From Mycobacterium spongiae (GTDB lineage: Bacteria; Actinomycetota; Actinomycetes; Mycobacteriales; Mycobacteriaceae), in assembly GCF_018278905.1 (NCBI RefSeq), contig NZ_CP046600.1:1302001-1366000 (forward strand): a stretch of 64,000 nt of DNA, given 5' to 3'. The position numbers and the translations under genes are program-made. Below the pieces are notes generated by a model. That model had not been told where the DNA came from and searched no databases. It worked only from the letters and a program-made list of their open reading frames with translations. This document shows positions 27,366 to 37,192 of the stretch, piece after piece. Position 1 is the stretch's first letter. Each line of letters opens with the position of its first letter.

Positions 27366-28109
27366 TCAGAGGACGCGGGTGACCTTCTCGGTGTCGATTC
27401 TGCGTTGCAGCACGTCGGGATCGGGAGCGGAATCTGGATTGGCCACCTGTACCAAGGACGCGCCCACGGCCAAGATCGCCAGCAGGCCATCCACCACCTC
27501 ACTAGGTCCGGCCCACGACTCGCTGGAAAGCACCCGATCCGCTGATGTCAAACCCCTTACCGCCGCCGAGCTCGCACAGTCGGCCAGGACTTGTTGAACT
27601 GATCGGCCGGCCAGCGCCGGACCGGGGTGCTTCTCCGAGATTATCTGATCGCCATGCGCCCGCACCGCGGTCGCGTAGTCGGTGACGCCTACCGGCAGCC
27701 CCGGTGCCGGCCGGCCGAACGGATCCAGCGATAGCACCGCGACCTCGCCGGCCCCGACGATCCGGTCGGCCTGGTCCAGGCGTTCGCTCGTGCACAGCGC
27801 AATGTCGGCTTCGACATCAGCCGGCATATCGCCGAGCACCACTTCGGCGCCGATCCACCACACCCCGAATAACGCCGCCGCGGTCTGCCAATGGGCCGGC
27901 AGGAGGATCGCGACTCGGCTTGTCGGACTGGCGGCGAGTTCGTCGCGCAAGAGGTTGCCGGTCTTGGCTGCCCAGTTGGCCAGTGTCGCCGCCGATAGTT
28001 CGATGCGTTCGCCGATGGCATCGTCGTAGTACGTGATGCGGGGACCGACGGGGTCGGCCCGCAGCATCGGGTCCAGGATTGCCGCACTCAGGGTAGTCAG
28101 TTGACACAC
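27366..28109 (-). CDS. TIGR03089-family protein (Rv3268-like)
   Basis: 247-aa actinobacterial protein related to the N-terminal part of acyl/AMP-binding enzymes. YYDDAIGERIELSAATLANW and the SRVAILLPAHWQTAAALFG segment resemble the start of an AMP-ligase fold, but the P-loop and the catalytic lysine domain are missing, so adenylation activity is doubtful. It corresponds to Rv3268. Its start overlaps the lcp1 stop by 13 bp, so it is read with the cell-wall ligase gene. Function unknown. Confidence 0.8.
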   Translation of the reverse strand: MCQLTTLSAAILDPMLRADPVGPRITYYDDAIGERIELSAATLANWAAKTGNLLRDELAASPTSRVAILLPAHWQTAAALFGVWWIGAEVVLGDMPADVEADIALCTSERLDQADRIVGAGEVAVLSLDPFGRPAPGLPVGVTDYATAVRAHGDQIISEKHPGPALAGRSVQQVLADCASSAAVRGLTSADRVLSSESWAGPSEVVDGLLAILAVGASLVQVANPDSAPDPDVLQRRIDTEKVTRVL

Positions 28110-29614
28110 TCGGGCTTGTCGGATCCAGCGGTGAGGATCTGCGACGGCAGCGGCTCGCTGTCACCGGACTCGAAGTCGGACGCGCTGGTGAGCGTCATCG
28201 ATCCGCCATCGAGCCCCGAGCCCGGACCGCTGTAGTCGTCGGCCAGCACCACCTCGACCGAACCTGGTTGCACGGACGTATCGGCGACGACCGGCAGCCC
28301 TCCCAGTTCCCTGGAGACCTCCTGTGCGCCCAGGTCGTCGATCGTGGCGGCCCGCACCTGGCTGCTCTCCACCGGGCCGTCGTCGTAGTTGGCAACAGAT
28401 CCGGTGGTGAATCCTTTGGTTGTCAACACGTCCGACACCGCGGCCGCCAGTCCGTTGATGTCGGTGCCGTTGGCCACATTGGCTGTGGTCTTCGCGGGCG
28501 TGTATGCCAACTGCTCGGTCTTGCCCTCGTCCTGATCATGCAGCAGGCTCGCGACCCAGTCCTGCACCTGTTGCGGATTTACCCGCACGACACTTTGCAT
28601 ACCGTCGTCGCTCCAGCCGGCTCCGTCGAGCACCGGAATGGTGGCGAACGCGACATTGCCGCCGGTCAGTTCTTGCAGCTCCTGAATGAAGTCCATGATG
28701 TCCCAGCCCGATGACAGCACCACCGAGCGCTGGACGGCCTGCTCCAGCCGCCTCAGTGTGGCCGGGCTGGACAGCGTCCGCCCGGAGATGACCCGGTGGG
28801 CCAACGAGGCCATCACTGCCTGTTGCCGCACCACGCGGTCCAGGTCGCCGCGTGGCAATTCGTGACGCTGGCGGACGAAGCTGAGCGCCTGCGGACCGTT
28901 GAGAACTTGCCGGCCTGCCGGGAAGTCGGCACCAGAGAGCGGTTCGTAGACGGGTTCTTGCAGACAGACGTCGACCCCGCCGAGCGCGTCGGTGATCAAC
29001 GCGAAGCCAAGCAGCCCGATCTCGGCGTAGTGGTCGACGGTGACGCCGGTCAGGTCGGAGACCGTCTTGATGAGCGCTTCCCGCCCGGCTTCGGTGCCGC
29101 GAGCGGCGGCGTCGGCCGCCGAACCGCCGGCTTCGACGAGCCCGGCGCGTATTTCCTCCCTGGTTTGGCCATAGACGCCGTTGATCTTCGTCTTCCCCAG
29201 ACCGGGAGCCTGGACGTAGGAGTCGCGGGGAATGGAGATCGCCGTCGCGGACTTTCCGTTGTTGGGCAACCGGATCAAGATGATCGTGTCGGTGTTGGTC
29301 GCTTCCTCGTCGCCGGCGCGCAACGTCGCGAGCTCCTCGGGGGACAGTGGGTTGCCGTGTGCATCAGTGCGGCTGTCCAGGCCCACCAGCAATATGTCGA
29401 TTGCGCCGTCATCGCCGCCATGGCCCAGCGAGGGGGCCGACATATGGAAAATGCCGTCCTCGAAGGACCGGACGGTGCTCCAGGCCAACCCCGTGCCGCA
29501 GATGATCGCAAAAGCGAGCGCCCCGGAAAGGGCACGAATCGGACTAAAGCCACGAAGCCCGCTAAAAGGACGAATCGCGCGAACACCACGAACCACATGT
29601 TGCTCAAGCATCAC
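28097..29614 (-). CDS. lcp1: LytR-CpsA-Psr protein, arabinogalactan-peptidoglycan ligase
   Basis: 505-aa membrane-anchored protein (Rv3267, Lcp1), shown in M. tuberculosis to attach arabinogalactan to peptidoglycan from a lipid-linked donor. A short basic N-terminus and one transmembrane helix (ALSGALAFAIICGTGLAWS) lead to an extracytoplasmic LCP domain with IDILLVGLDSRTDAHGNPLS, TDTIILIRLPNNG, AISIPRDSYVQAPGLGKTKI and LSFVRQRHELPRGDLDRVVR (the arginines bind pyrophosphate). A C-terminal LytR_C domain (AYTPAKTTANVANGTDINGL) follows. It is divergent from the rhamnose operon rmlD-wbbL, which builds the linker it handles. Confidence 0.93.
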   Translation of the reverse strand: MMLEQHVVRGVRAIRPFSGLRGFSPIRALSGALAFAIICGTGLAWSTVRSFEDGIFHMSAPSLGHGGDDGAIDILLVGLDSRTDAHGNPLSPEELATLRAGDEEATNTDTIILIRLPNNGKSATAISIPRDSYVQAPGLGKTKINGVYGQTREEIRAGLVEAGGSAADAAARGTEAGREALIKTVSDLTGVTVDHYAEIGLLGFALITDALGGVDVCLQEPVYEPLSGADFPAGRQVLNGPQALSFVRQRHELPRGDLDRVVRQQAVMASLAHRVISGRTLSSPATLRRLEQAVQRSVVLSSGWDIMDFIQELQELTGGNVAFATIPVLDGAGWSDDGMQSVVRVNPQQVQDWVASLLHDQDEGKTEQLAYTPAKTTANVANGTDINGLAAAVSDVLTTKGFTTGSVANYDDGPVESSQVRAATIDDLGAQEVSRELGGLPVVADTSVQPGSVEVVLADDYSGPGSGLDGGSMTLTSASDFESGDSEPLPSQILTAGSDKPECVN

Positions 29615-29677
29615 ATTAGGTTACTTGCGACACAGTCGCTTGCCGGGTAGCCAGCCCCGGCGTGCCAGACTCGAACC

Positions 29678-30592
29678 ATGTCGGGCAGGTCGGGCAGGAT
29701 TGTCATCTCCGGTGCGGGCGGCCAGCTTGGCAGTTTTGTGGCGGCGCGAGCCACGGCTGCGGGCCGCGAGTTTGCGGCGCTGACCTCGGCGCAATGGAAC
29801 ATCACCGACCCGCCGGCAGCCGATCGGATCGTTGCTAGCGGCGATCTGGTTGTGAATTGTGCCGCCTACACGAACGTTGACGGAGCCGAAAGCGATGAGT
29901 CGGCCGCATATGCGGTCAATGCCAGCGGGCCGGAAAACATCGCGCGCGCGTGCGCGCGGGTCGGCGCGCAATTGATCCACGTGTCCACTGATTTTGTCTT
30001 TAGTGGCGATTTCGGGGGAGCCGCGCCTCGCCTCTACGAGCCTGATGATGAAACCCAACCGCAGGGGGTGTATGCGCGCAGCAAGCTCGCCGGCGAGGTG
30101 GCCGCGCTGGCGGCGTTGCCGAACACGGTCGTGGTGCGGACCGCGTGGGTCTACACCGGCGGGACCGGCAACGATTTCGTCGCTGTCATGCGCAGGCTTG
30201 CCGCCGGGGACGGTCCGGTGGACGTGGTCGACGACCAGGTCGGCTCGCCCACCTACGTTGGCGATTTGGCTGCTGCGTTGTTGGAGCTGGCAGACGCTGA
30301 TGTGCGGGGGTGTGTGCTGCATGCCGCCAACGAAGGTGCCGTCTCCCGGTTCGGGCTGGCGCGTGCGGTGTTCGAAGAATGTGGAGCAGACCCCCAGCGG
30401 GTGCGGCCGGTCAGCAGTGCACATTTTCCGCGGCCCGCGCCACGACCGTCCTACTCCGCGCTGTCGGGCCGACGGTGGGCTGAGTTGGGCCTGACGCCGT
30501 TACGTCCCTGGCGCAGTGCACTTGTCGCCGCGTTGGCAGCGGGATCGCGCGATGCTCACGCCGATCGACCGCTACCCTCGACGCGTGACTGA
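29678..30592 (+). CDS. rmlD: dTDP-4-dehydrorhamnose reductase
   Basis: 304-aa SDR enzyme making dTDP-L-rhamnose, donor of the rhamnose in the arabinogalactan linker. The N-terminal Rossmann motif is IVISGAGGQLGSFVA; the catalytic YxxxK is in GVYARSKLAGEVAALAAL; STDFVFSGDFGG and RTAWVYTGGTGNDFV are further family segments. Same length as Rv3266c. It overlaps wbbL by 8 bp, so donor synthesis and transfer are coupled. ATG at 29678 follows a divergent 63-bp gap shared with lcp1. Confidence 0.95.
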   Translation: MSGRSGRIVISGAGGQLGSFVAARATAAGREFAALTSAQWNITDPPAADRIVASGDLVVNCAAYTNVDGAESDESAAYAVNASGPENIARACARVGAQLIHVSTDFVFSGDFGGAAPRLYEPDDETQPQGVYARSKLAGEVAALAALPNTVVVRTAWVYTGGTGNDFVAVMRRLAAGDGPVDVVDDQVGSPTYVGDLAAALLELADADVRGCVLHAANEGAVSRFGLARAVFEECGADPQRVRPVSSAHFPRPAPRPSYSALSGRRWAELGLTPLRPWRSALVAALAAGSRDAHADRPLPSTRD

Positions 30593-31514
30593 CGTTCTGC
30601 CCGTCGTGGCGGTGACCTACTCGCCCGGCTCGCATTTGGAGCGTTTCCTGGCTTCGCTGTCGCTGGCCACGGAGCGACCCGTGAGCGTGGTGCTGGCTGA
30701 CAATGGGTCCACCGACGGAACGCCAGAGGACGCAGTGCAGCGCTATCCGAATGTGCGGGTGTTCGCCACCGGGGCCAACCTCGGGTATGGAACCGCGGTC
30801 AATCGTGCGTTCGCCCAGCTCTCGGCGACGCGCGCCGCGGACGGTGGCGCGGACCGTCAACCCCGCGTCGACGATTGGGTGATCGTCGCCAACCCGGACG
30901 TGCAATGGGGTCCGGGCAGCATCGACGCCCTGCTGGACGCCGCGGCTCGGTGGCCTCGTGCAGGGGCGCTGGGCCCGCTCATTCGAGATCCCGACGGGTC
31001 GGTGTACCCGTCGGCACGCCACCTGCCCAGCCTGATCCGCGGCGGCATGCATGCCGTGTTTGGGCCGTTCTGGCCTGGGAATCCGTGGACGACGGCCTAC
31101 CGTCAAGAGCGGCTGGAGCCCACGGAGCGACCGGTGGGCTGGTTATCCGGGTCGTGTCTCTTGGTGCGCCGGTCGGCCTTTCGTGAAGTTGGCGGATTCG
31201 ACGAGCGCTACTTCCTCTATATGGAGGACGTCGACCTCGGTGACCGGCTCGGCAAGGCTGGCTGGTTGAGCGTCTACGTACCGTCGGCCGAAGTCCTCCA
31301 CCACAAGGGACACTCGACCGGGCGTGATCCGGCCAGTCACCTCGCGGCTCATCACGAGAGCACCTACATATTCCTGGCAGATCGCCATTCTGGCTGGTGG
31401 CGCGCCCCATTGCGCTGGACGTTGCGGGGATCGTTGGCAGTGCGTTCGCGTCTGATGGTGCGCAGTTCTCGGCGCGGTTCTCGACGAAAGAATCTGGCAG
31501 AAGGGCGGCACTGA
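30585..31514 (+). CDS. wbbL: Rhamnosyltransferase WbbL of the cell-wall linker
   Basis: 309-aa GT2 glycosyltransferase that adds L-rhamnose to decaprenyl-PP-GlcNAc, an essential step for the arabinogalactan linker. Seen: the nucleotide-binding VVLADNGSTDGTPEDAV, the DxD-like VIVANPDVQWGPG, GGFDERYFLYMEDVDLGDRL with the acidic metal-binding residues, and a basic C-terminal amphipathic tail (RSRLMVRSSRRGSRRKNLA) that probably rests on the membrane. GTG at 30585 overlaps the rmlD end. An internal start giving the originally annotated 301-aa form is possible. Confidence 0.94.
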   Translation: MTDVLPVVAVTYSPGSHLERFLASLSLATERPVSVVLADNGSTDGTPEDAVQRYPNVRVFATGANLGYGTAVNRAFAQLSATRAADGGADRQPRVDDWVIVANPDVQWGPGSIDALLDAAARWPRAGALGPLIRDPDGSVYPSARHLPSLIRGGMHAVFGPFWPGNPWTTAYRQERLEPTERPVGWLSGSCLLVRRSAFREVGGFDERYFLYMEDVDLGDRLGKAGWLSVYVPSAEVLHHKGHSTGRDPASHLAAHHESTYIFLADRHSGWWRAPLRWTLRGSLAVRSRLMVRSSRRGSRRKNLAEGRH

Positions 31515-31515
31515 G

Positions 31516-32607
31516 GTGGCTAACCCGCACGTAGGCCCTCAAGTCGACGCGGTGATCCTCGTGGGAGGGAAGGGCACTCGCCTGCGGCCGCTGACGCTGT
31601 CAGCGCCCAAACCCATGCTGCCGACTGCCGGACTGCCCTTTCTGACCCACCTGCTGTCTCGGATCGCCGCGGCGGGCATCGAGCACGTCGTTTTGGGCAC
31701 CTCGTACCAGGCGGCGTTGTTCGAAGCCGAGTTCGGGGACGGGTCCAAGTTGGGCCTGCAAATCGATTATGTGACCGAGGAGAGCGCCCTGGGTACCGGT
31801 GGCGCGATCGCCAATGTCTCCGCCCAGCTTCGACACGACACGGTGATGGTGTTCAACGGCGATGTGCTCTCCGGCGCGGATTTGGGCCAACTACTGGACT
31901 TCCACCAGAGGAACTCCGCTGACGTCACTCTGCATTTGGTGCGGGTTGGCGATCCGCGGGCCTTCGGGTGTGTGCCCACCGACGCCGAGGATCGCGTCGT
32001 CGGTTTTCTGGAAAAAACGCAGGACCCGCCGACCGACCAGATCAACGCCGGCTGCTATGTGTTCGAACGCGGGATCATCGACAGGATTCCCCAGGGTCGT
32101 GAGGTCTCGGTTGAGCGTGAAGTGTTTCCGGCTCTGCTCTCCGACTCCGACGTGGAGGTCTACGGATACGTCGACGCTACCTACTGGCGCGACATGGGTA
32201 CGCCAGAGGACTTCGTTCGGGGCTCGGCCGATCTGGTGCGTGGAATCGCCCCGTCGCCGGCGCTCCATGGGCACCGTGGTGAGCAGCTCGTGCACGACGG
32301 CGCGGCAGTGTCTCCGGGCGCGGTACTGATCGGTGGCACGGTCGTCGGCCGGGGTGCCGAGATTGGTCCGGGTGTCCGGTTGGACGGTGCGGTCATCTTC
32401 GATGGTGTCAAGGTTGAGGCAGGTAGCGTGATCGAACGCTCGATAGTCGGCTTCGGTGCCCGGATCGGTCCGCGGGCGCTGATCCGTGACGGTGTGATCG
32501 GCGATGGTGCCGACATTGGCGCGCGGTGCGAGTTGCTGCGTGGCGCTCGGGTGTGGCCCGGCGTCTATCTTCCTGACGGCGGCATCCGCTACTCCAGCGA
32601 CGTGTGA
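31516..32607 (+). CDS. manB: Mannose-1-phosphate guanylyltransferase
   Basis: 363-aa nucleotidyltransferase forming GDP-mannose for mannolipids and lipoglycans. N-terminal catalytic domain with VGGKGTRLRPLTLSAPKPML and VFNGDVLSGADLGQ; C-terminal left-handed beta-helix with hexapeptide repeats (GTVVGRGAEIGPGVRLDGAV, GVKVEAGSVIERSIVGFGA). It matches Rv3264c, called manB there; the same symbol is used elsewhere for phosphomannomutase. GTG at 31516 lies directly after the wbbL stop. Partner steps pmmA and manA are encoded 7-11 kb downstream. Confidence 0.92.
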   Translation: MANPHVGPQVDAVILVGGKGTRLRPLTLSAPKPMLPTAGLPFLTHLLSRIAAAGIEHVVLGTSYQAALFEAEFGDGSKLGLQIDYVTEESALGTGGAIANVSAQLRHDTVMVFNGDVLSGADLGQLLDFHQRNSADVTLHLVRVGDPRAFGCVPTDAEDRVVGFLEKTQDPPTDQINAGCYVFERGIIDRIPQGREVSVEREVFPALLSDSDVEVYGYVDATYWRDMGTPEDFVRGSADLVRGIAPSPALHGHRGEQLVHDGAAVSPGAVLIGGTVVGRGAEIGPGVRLDGAVIFDGVKVEAGSVIERSIVGFGARIGPRALIRDGVIGDGADIGARCELLRGARVWPGVYLPDGGIRYSSDV

Positions 32608-32656
32608 CTCCGCCTCGAATGTGACTCTGGCGTCGCGCCCGATGTCGACTGTCGCA

Positions 32657-33217
32657 CTAGCGCCACGCTCGGCGTGTGGCCGCGGCGACCAGGTACGCCA
32701 GCGCGGTGTCGGTTCCGGCCGGGAGGGCATCCACTGGCCACCACTGCAAGTCGTGCGATTCGTCGCTGATCGCGATCTGCGCCCCGGCGGGAGCGCGCGC
32801 CATGAATTGCAGGTCGAGATGACGGGTCGGGATGCCCAGCGAGCAGGTGACCGGGTGAACGTGCACAGCTAACAGGTCGGGCGCCAGCTGCAGACCAGCG
32901 GTGCCGGATTCCTCGGTAGCCTCACGCAGGGCGGCTGCCGCAATATCGTCGTCGTCTTCTTCGCAGTGCCCTCCCAGCTGTACCCAGCGCCCTAGGCGCG
33001 GATGAAGGGTGAGCAGCGCCCGGTCGCCGCTGGCGTCGAGCACCAGCGCGGAGGCGGTGACGTGGCCCGACACGCACTCGCGAACGCACGCATCGGTCCG
33101 CCCGTGGACGAAAGCCAGGATGGCGTGCCGCAACGAATCCTGGGCCGGATTGGGAGCCTGCCAGGCGGTCAGGGTCGCGATCACCGACTGGCGAAGATTT
33201 GTCGGCTGGGTACTCAT
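32657..33217 (-). CDS. Nudix hydrolase
   Basis: 186-aa Nudix-fold protein. The Nudix box is GHCEEDDDDIAAAALREATE followed by ESGTAGL: REATEESG fits REUxEExGU, while the upstream acidic position is Asp where the consensus has Glu. Substrate (a nucleoside diphosphate-X) is unknown. RWVQLGGHCEE and HVHPVTCSLGIPTRHLDLQF are typical of actinobacterial Nudix proteins. Its start overlaps the mamA stop by 4 nt, so it is read with the DNA methyltransferase. I do not recall this gene between Rv3264c and Rv3263 in M. tuberculosis. Confidence 0.85.
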   Translation of the reverse strand: MSTQPTNLRQSVIATLTAWQAPNPAQDSLRHAILAFVHGRTDACVRECVSGHVTASALVLDASGDRALLTLHPRLGRWVQLGGHCEEDDDDIAAAALREATEESGTAGLQLAPDLLAVHVHPVTCSLGIPTRHLDLQFMARAPAGAQIAISDESHDLQWWPVDALPAGTDTALAYLVAAATRRAWR

Positions 33218-34827
33218 CGCGACCCTCGCTTGGTCCTGCGATCCCGCAGCGCGACCCATGCCGCGCGGCAACCCGCGACGACGTCGGGCGGCAGGCCCAG
33301 CCCGTCGATGAGGACATATCGATCGACGACGTCAAGTGCCTTGTCGACGTCGTTGGCCTTCAAGAGCCGGTCGACGTCGTGGGCGAGGTCGGCGCTGGCG
33401 TATGCCGGTGGGGGAATCGGTAGGTGATCGGCTTCGCTGGGTTCCAGCTCCAAGATGCCGCCGCCGTAGCTGCGGCCCATGATCTCGGCGAACGCGAAGG
33501 TTGCGCTGTTGTGGAAGACCGCGGCAAGCGCCCCGGGGTCAATATCGGCGGTAAGCCGGACCCGGTGCACCGTGTCGGTGCTCGTTGCGGCGGCGGCGTT
33601 GACAGTCAGGCGCGGGGCCCGGTGGATCTGGCGCAACATGAACAGGTCGGGCATCCAGAGTGACGGCGTGGTCCACCACGGCTTGCGCAGCGAGCACTTG
33701 TAGCCCGTGTGCACACCGGCGGACTCGCCGGCACGCAGGTGAGCGACCAGTGCGTCATCGAGCGGGTCCACGGGGGCATCGAGCAGCCAGGTCCGGTGGT
33801 TGGCGGCGATATCGCTTGCCCGGCAGTCCATGTCGTAGACGAGACCGGACAGTTGGCAGCTGCGCGAGACCAGCGGGACACAGTGCGCGGTCAGTTCGAG
33901 TTCCTGGGCTCGGGCGTCGGTGAAGGTGAAGAAGCTGTTGCGACCGGTCACGATGCCGACGTCGACGTCGGCGATGCGGCCAAGCCGAATGAGGTTGTCC
34001 GATCGCTCTAACCAGCGCAGCAGCTGGATCTGCGCCGGAGTCAGGAAGTACTTGGTCCACTTCTCTCTTTCGACCACGACGGCGGGCTCGGGATGGCCAT
34101 GCTCGATGTCGAGATCAAGGCAGGACAGACCGTCGGCGTCGCGGAGCGCGACGGTGCGTACCCGGGCAGGGCCTTGCCCAGGGCCACCCACAACGCCGCA
34201 GAACAACACGACCTCTTGCAGGATGCCGTCGAACACTAGGTGTTCGAAGGTCACCAGCGTGATCTCCGAGAATCGGCTCAGGAGAAAGGCGCGCAACTCT
34301 GCGGCGTAGGTGACTTGGAGCAACTCGGCGGGAAGCACCAGGCCGACGCGTCCGCCCACGCGCACCAGGATGGTGCTCGCTACCACGAATGGGACCCAGG
34401 CGTTGGTCAATCTGGTGGCCCGCAGGCCCACGCGCTTCATCAGTGCCAAGGCGGGCTCGCGCTCTTCGGCGGCCCAGTTCCCGAAGCGGATGTACGGAGG
34501 GTTCCCGGCAACCCCATCCCAGCTGTCAGCATCGGATTCGGTCAGCCAGGTGAACAGGTTGTCGGTGTCGACGGGTGCGAACTCCCGCGACTTCGCGGCC
34601 TCCTGTGCGACCAGTTCCACGCCGTGCGCCTGGGTCGTTAATGCGGCGAGCTCGCGCAGGATCCGACCGTCGCCGCAGGCGGGCTCGAGGATCTTTTGCC
34701 CCGCCCGACCAACCCAGCTTGCGAGAAATCGAGCAACTGGTGCGGGCGTGTAATAGCCGCCGCGAAGCTTGTCGTCCGACGCAGCGGCCTTGCCTGCGAA
34801 CGTCGCTATCGGATCAACCATCTGCAT
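33214..34827 (-). CDS. mamA: DNA adenine-N6 methyltransferase MamA
   Basis: 537-aa orphan (no restriction subunit nearby) N6-adenine methyltransferase. Motif I is KILEPACGDGRILRELAAL and the catalytic motif IV is GVAGNPPYIRFGNW; an N-terminal KLRGGYYTPAPVARFLASW helix and a C-terminal target-recognition region follow. The orthologue Rv3263 methylates CTGGAG and affects promoter activity in M. tuberculosis; whether the same site is recognised here depends on the C-terminal half, which is conserved in general form. It overlaps the Nudix gene by 4 nt and starts 4 bp after the fbiB stop. Confidence 0.93.
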   Translation of the reverse strand: MQMVDPIATFAGKAAASDDKLRGGYYTPAPVARFLASWVGRAGQKILEPACGDGRILRELAALTTQAHGVELVAQEAAKSREFAPVDTDNLFTWLTESDADSWDGVAGNPPYIRFGNWAAEEREPALALMKRVGLRATRLTNAWVPFVVASTILVRVGGRVGLVLPAELLQVTYAAELRAFLLSRFSEITLVTFEHLVFDGILQEVVLFCGVVGGPGQGPARVRTVALRDADGLSCLDLDIEHGHPEPAVVVEREKWTKYFLTPAQIQLLRWLERSDNLIRLGRIADVDVGIVTGRNSFFTFTDARAQELELTAHCVPLVSRSCQLSGLVYDMDCRASDIAANHRTWLLDAPVDPLDDALVAHLRAGESAGVHTGYKCSLRKPWWTTPSLWMPDLFMLRQIHRAPRLTVNAAAATSTDTVHRVRLTADIDPGALAAVFHNSATFAFAEIMGRSYGGGILELEPSEADHLPIPPPAYASADLAHDVDRLLKANDVDKALDVVDRYVLIDGLGLPPDVVAGCRAAWVALRDRRTKRGSR

Positions 34828-34831
34828 GGGT

Positions 34832-36187
34832 TCACTTGCGGATCAGCAAGTCGGCGACGGGCACCGGTTCTCGCAGGCCGGCCGGCGTTTCGGGGTAGCC
34901 GATCGCGATGGCACCCAGCGGATCCCACGTGGGCGGCAGGCCCAGCTCTTCGCGGGCGAGGTCGGCAGCGAAGATTGTCGAGCCGATCCAGCAACTGCCT
35001 AGCCCGCGGACGGCGAGCGCGACCAGCAGGGCTTGTACCGCCGCGCCGACCGCGACGGTGAACATGGTGTGTTCGGCGTCGGTGCGGGCGGCATCCGGGT
35101 AGCTGTGTGCGCCGTCGGGCACCAACATCGGGATGACGACTTCGGGGGCATCGTAGAGGATCTGGCCGCGCGCGACCCGTCGTTCGATCGCGTCGGCGGG
35201 CCGGCCGTCACCGGCGAGGTCGGAGCGCCACTTGGCTTTCATCCGGTCCAGTAGCCGCGTCCTGGTGGCGTGAGTCTGTAGCCACACGAACCGAACCGGC
35301 CGAGTGTGGTGGGGAGCGGGCGCGGTGAGCGCCTCGGCCACGGCGGCTTCGATGAGGTCCGCGGGCACCTGCTGGTCGCTGTAGTGGCGTACCGACCGGC
35401 GCGCCAGCTGGGCCTGTTGCCGACCCAGCTCGAGGGCTTCTGCGGTGCCGAGCCAGAAAAGATCCTCATCGCCGGGGCGCACCAGGTGCCGGGCTGTTGA
35501 GCCGTCTTCGGCCGCTACGTTGGCCGAGAGCCCGCGTACGACGGCGACCGGCAGGTTGGTCAGTTTTCCCTTGACCAGATCGGCGGCTGCCGCGATCTCG
35601 TCGGCGATGGCGATCTCGGTGACGACCAACTCATTGCCGTACTGGTCGACAGCGCCCGAGTAGTTGTGCAGCACCGCGATACCGGCCGCGCCGACGGCTG
35701 CGTCGGTCTGGCCGTTGCGCCAGGCGCGGCCCATGGTGTCGGTGATGATGACTCCAACGGTGACCCCGAGCCGTTCGCGCAGCCCGGTGCGTAGGGCACT
35801 GGCGCTGGCGTCGGGATCGACCGGCAGCAGCGCGAGTTCTGTCCGGCCGACGTTGGATCCGTCCACCCCGGCGGCCGCCTGAACCAACCCGAGGCGGCTT
35901 TCGGTGATCAGGGTCCGACCTTTGCGCGCAAGCACGCGGACCGCCTCATCGTCGACCAGCTTGCGGCGCAACTGGTCCCTTTCCTCCGCCTCCTCGGGCG
36001 CGGCGACCAGGCGACCCTCGCACTTGGAGACCACCTTGCTGGTTACTACCACGACGTCGCCGTGGCGCAGCCACGGCGCGGCTGCGGCGACCGCGGCGCA
36101 CAGATCATCGCCGGGACGGAATTCGGGAAGGCCGTCAACGGGCAAGATCTCAATCTTCGAGGCGGTGCCATGCTCGGGGCCGGTCAC
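34832..36187 (-). CDS. fbiB: Coenzyme F420:L-glutamate ligase / dehydro-F420-0 reductase
   Basis: 451-aa bifunctional enzyme of F420 synthesis. The N-terminal CofE-like domain adds glutamates to F420-0 with GTP ([51 protein letters not shown]). The C-terminal FMN nitroreductase-like domain, with [19 protein letters not shown] and [16 protein letters not shown], reduces dehydro-F420-0. Length and domains match Rv3262. Its start overlaps the fbiA stop by 4 nt, so the two enzymes are co-translated. Confidence 0.95.
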   Translation of the reverse strand: MTGPEHGTASKIEILPVDGLPEFRPGDDLCAAVAAAAPWLRHGDVVVVTSKVVSKCEGRLVAAPEEAEERDQLRRKLVDDEAVRVLARKGRTLITESRLGLVQAAAGVDGSNVGRTELALLPVDPDASASALRTGLRERLGVTVGVIITDTMGRAWRNGQTDAAVGAAGIAVLHNYSGAVDQYGNELVVTEIAIADEIAAAADLVKGKLTNLPVAVVRGLSANVAAEDGSTARHLVRPGDEDLFWLGTAEALELGRQQAQLARRSVRHYSDQQVPADLIEAAVAEALTAPAPHHTRPVRFVWLQTHATRTRLLDRMKAKWRSDLAGDGRPADAIERRVARGQILYDAPEVVIPMLVPDGAHSYPDAARTDAEHTMFTVAVGAAVQALLVALAVRGLGSCWIGSTIFAADLAREELGLPPTWDPLGAIAIGYPETPAGLREPVPVADLLIRK

Positions 36188-37176
36188 GCGGCAACGCCCG
36201 CAAGCGCAAGCCCGGCGGTCACCATCTGTGCCGTTGCTTCCGGATCGGTCATCAATAGTGGGATCGACCGCACAACGACGTCGTCGATCTCAGCGTGGTC
36301 GCCATCGTGTACCAGCCAACAGTCGAGTATTCCGGTGGAGCGCCGGGCACCGTAGTGTCGGCCAACGGCCTCTGCGGTGGATTCCACGCCGACCACGGTA
36401 AGGCATGCATCGGCCATGCCGCGCAACGGCTTTCCGCCGATGATTGGTGAGTAACCCACGATCGGGGCTTTGCTGGCCCGCAGCGCGCCGCGAATACCGG
36501 GTATGGCGAGGATGGCGCCGATGCTGACCACAGGGTTGGACGGCGCCAGCAAGATGACGTCGGCCCCGGCGATGGCTGCGACTACTTCCGTTGCTGCACT
36601 GGCCTTTTCAGACCCGACGAAAGCGAAGCTGTGTGTTGGCACTTGGGCGCGGTAGCGAACCCACCACTCCTGGAAATGGATCGCTCGCTGGCTATCGTCG
36701 GCGGGATCGGTAATGACTACGTGAGTCTCGCAGCGGTCGTCACTGCTGGGCAGCAACCGCGCGCCCGGTTGCCAGCGATCGCACAGCGCCGTCGTGATCT
36801 GTGACAATGGGTAGCCCGCGCGCAGCATCTGGGTGCGCACCAAATGGGTGGCCAGATCTCGGTCACCGAGTTCGAACCAGTCGGGAGTTGCGCCGTAGCG
36901 CAACAGTTCCTCTTTGGCGTGCCAGGTTTCGTCGCGATGTCCCCAGCCGCGTTGCGGGTCGACGCCACCGCCGAGGGTGTACATGCAGGTGTCCAGATCC
37001 GGACAGACACGTAGTCCGTGGATCCAGGCGTCGTCGCCGATGTTGACGACCGCGGTCAGTTCGTGGTCGGACTCCCGACGTTGTAGTGTTGCGAACTGGC
37101 CTAGCCCGAGCAGATGCTGCACCCCCAGCAGGAAGCGGGCACCGCCGACCCCACCGACCAACACGGTGATCTTCAC
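36184..37176 (-). CDS. fbiA: Phosphoenolpyruvyl/2-phospho-L-lactate transferase FbiA
   Basis: 330-aa CofD-family transferase that joins the enolpyruvyl/lactyl guanosine diphosphate donor to the deazaflavin FO, giving (dehydro-)F420-0. Key segments are [48 protein letters not shown]-like [15 protein letters not shown] and [23 protein letters not shown] at 37176 is chosen because [12 protein letters not shown] aligns with the known N-terminus. The frame stays open upstream only because the 57-bp tandem repeats contain no stop in it, which would add a spurious repeated Arg/Ser/Thr region. Confidence 0.95.
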   Translation of the reverse strand: MKITVLVGGVGGARFLLGVQHLLGLGQFATLQRRESDHELTAVVNIGDDAWIHGLRVCPDLDTCMYTLGGGVDPQRGWGHRDETWHAKEELLRYGATPDWFELGDRDLATHLVRTQMLRAGYPLSQITTALCDRWQPGARLLPSSDDRCETHVVITDPADDSQRAIHFQEWWVRYRAQVPTHSFAFVGSEKASAATEVVAAIAGADVILLAPSNPVVSIGAILAIPGIRGALRASKAPIVGYSPIIGGKPLRGMADACLTVVGVESTAEAVGRHYGARRSTGILDCWLVHDGDHAEIDDVVVRSIPLLMTDPEATAQMVTAGLALAGVAA

Positions 37177-37192
37177 AGCGCTTGACAGTACT

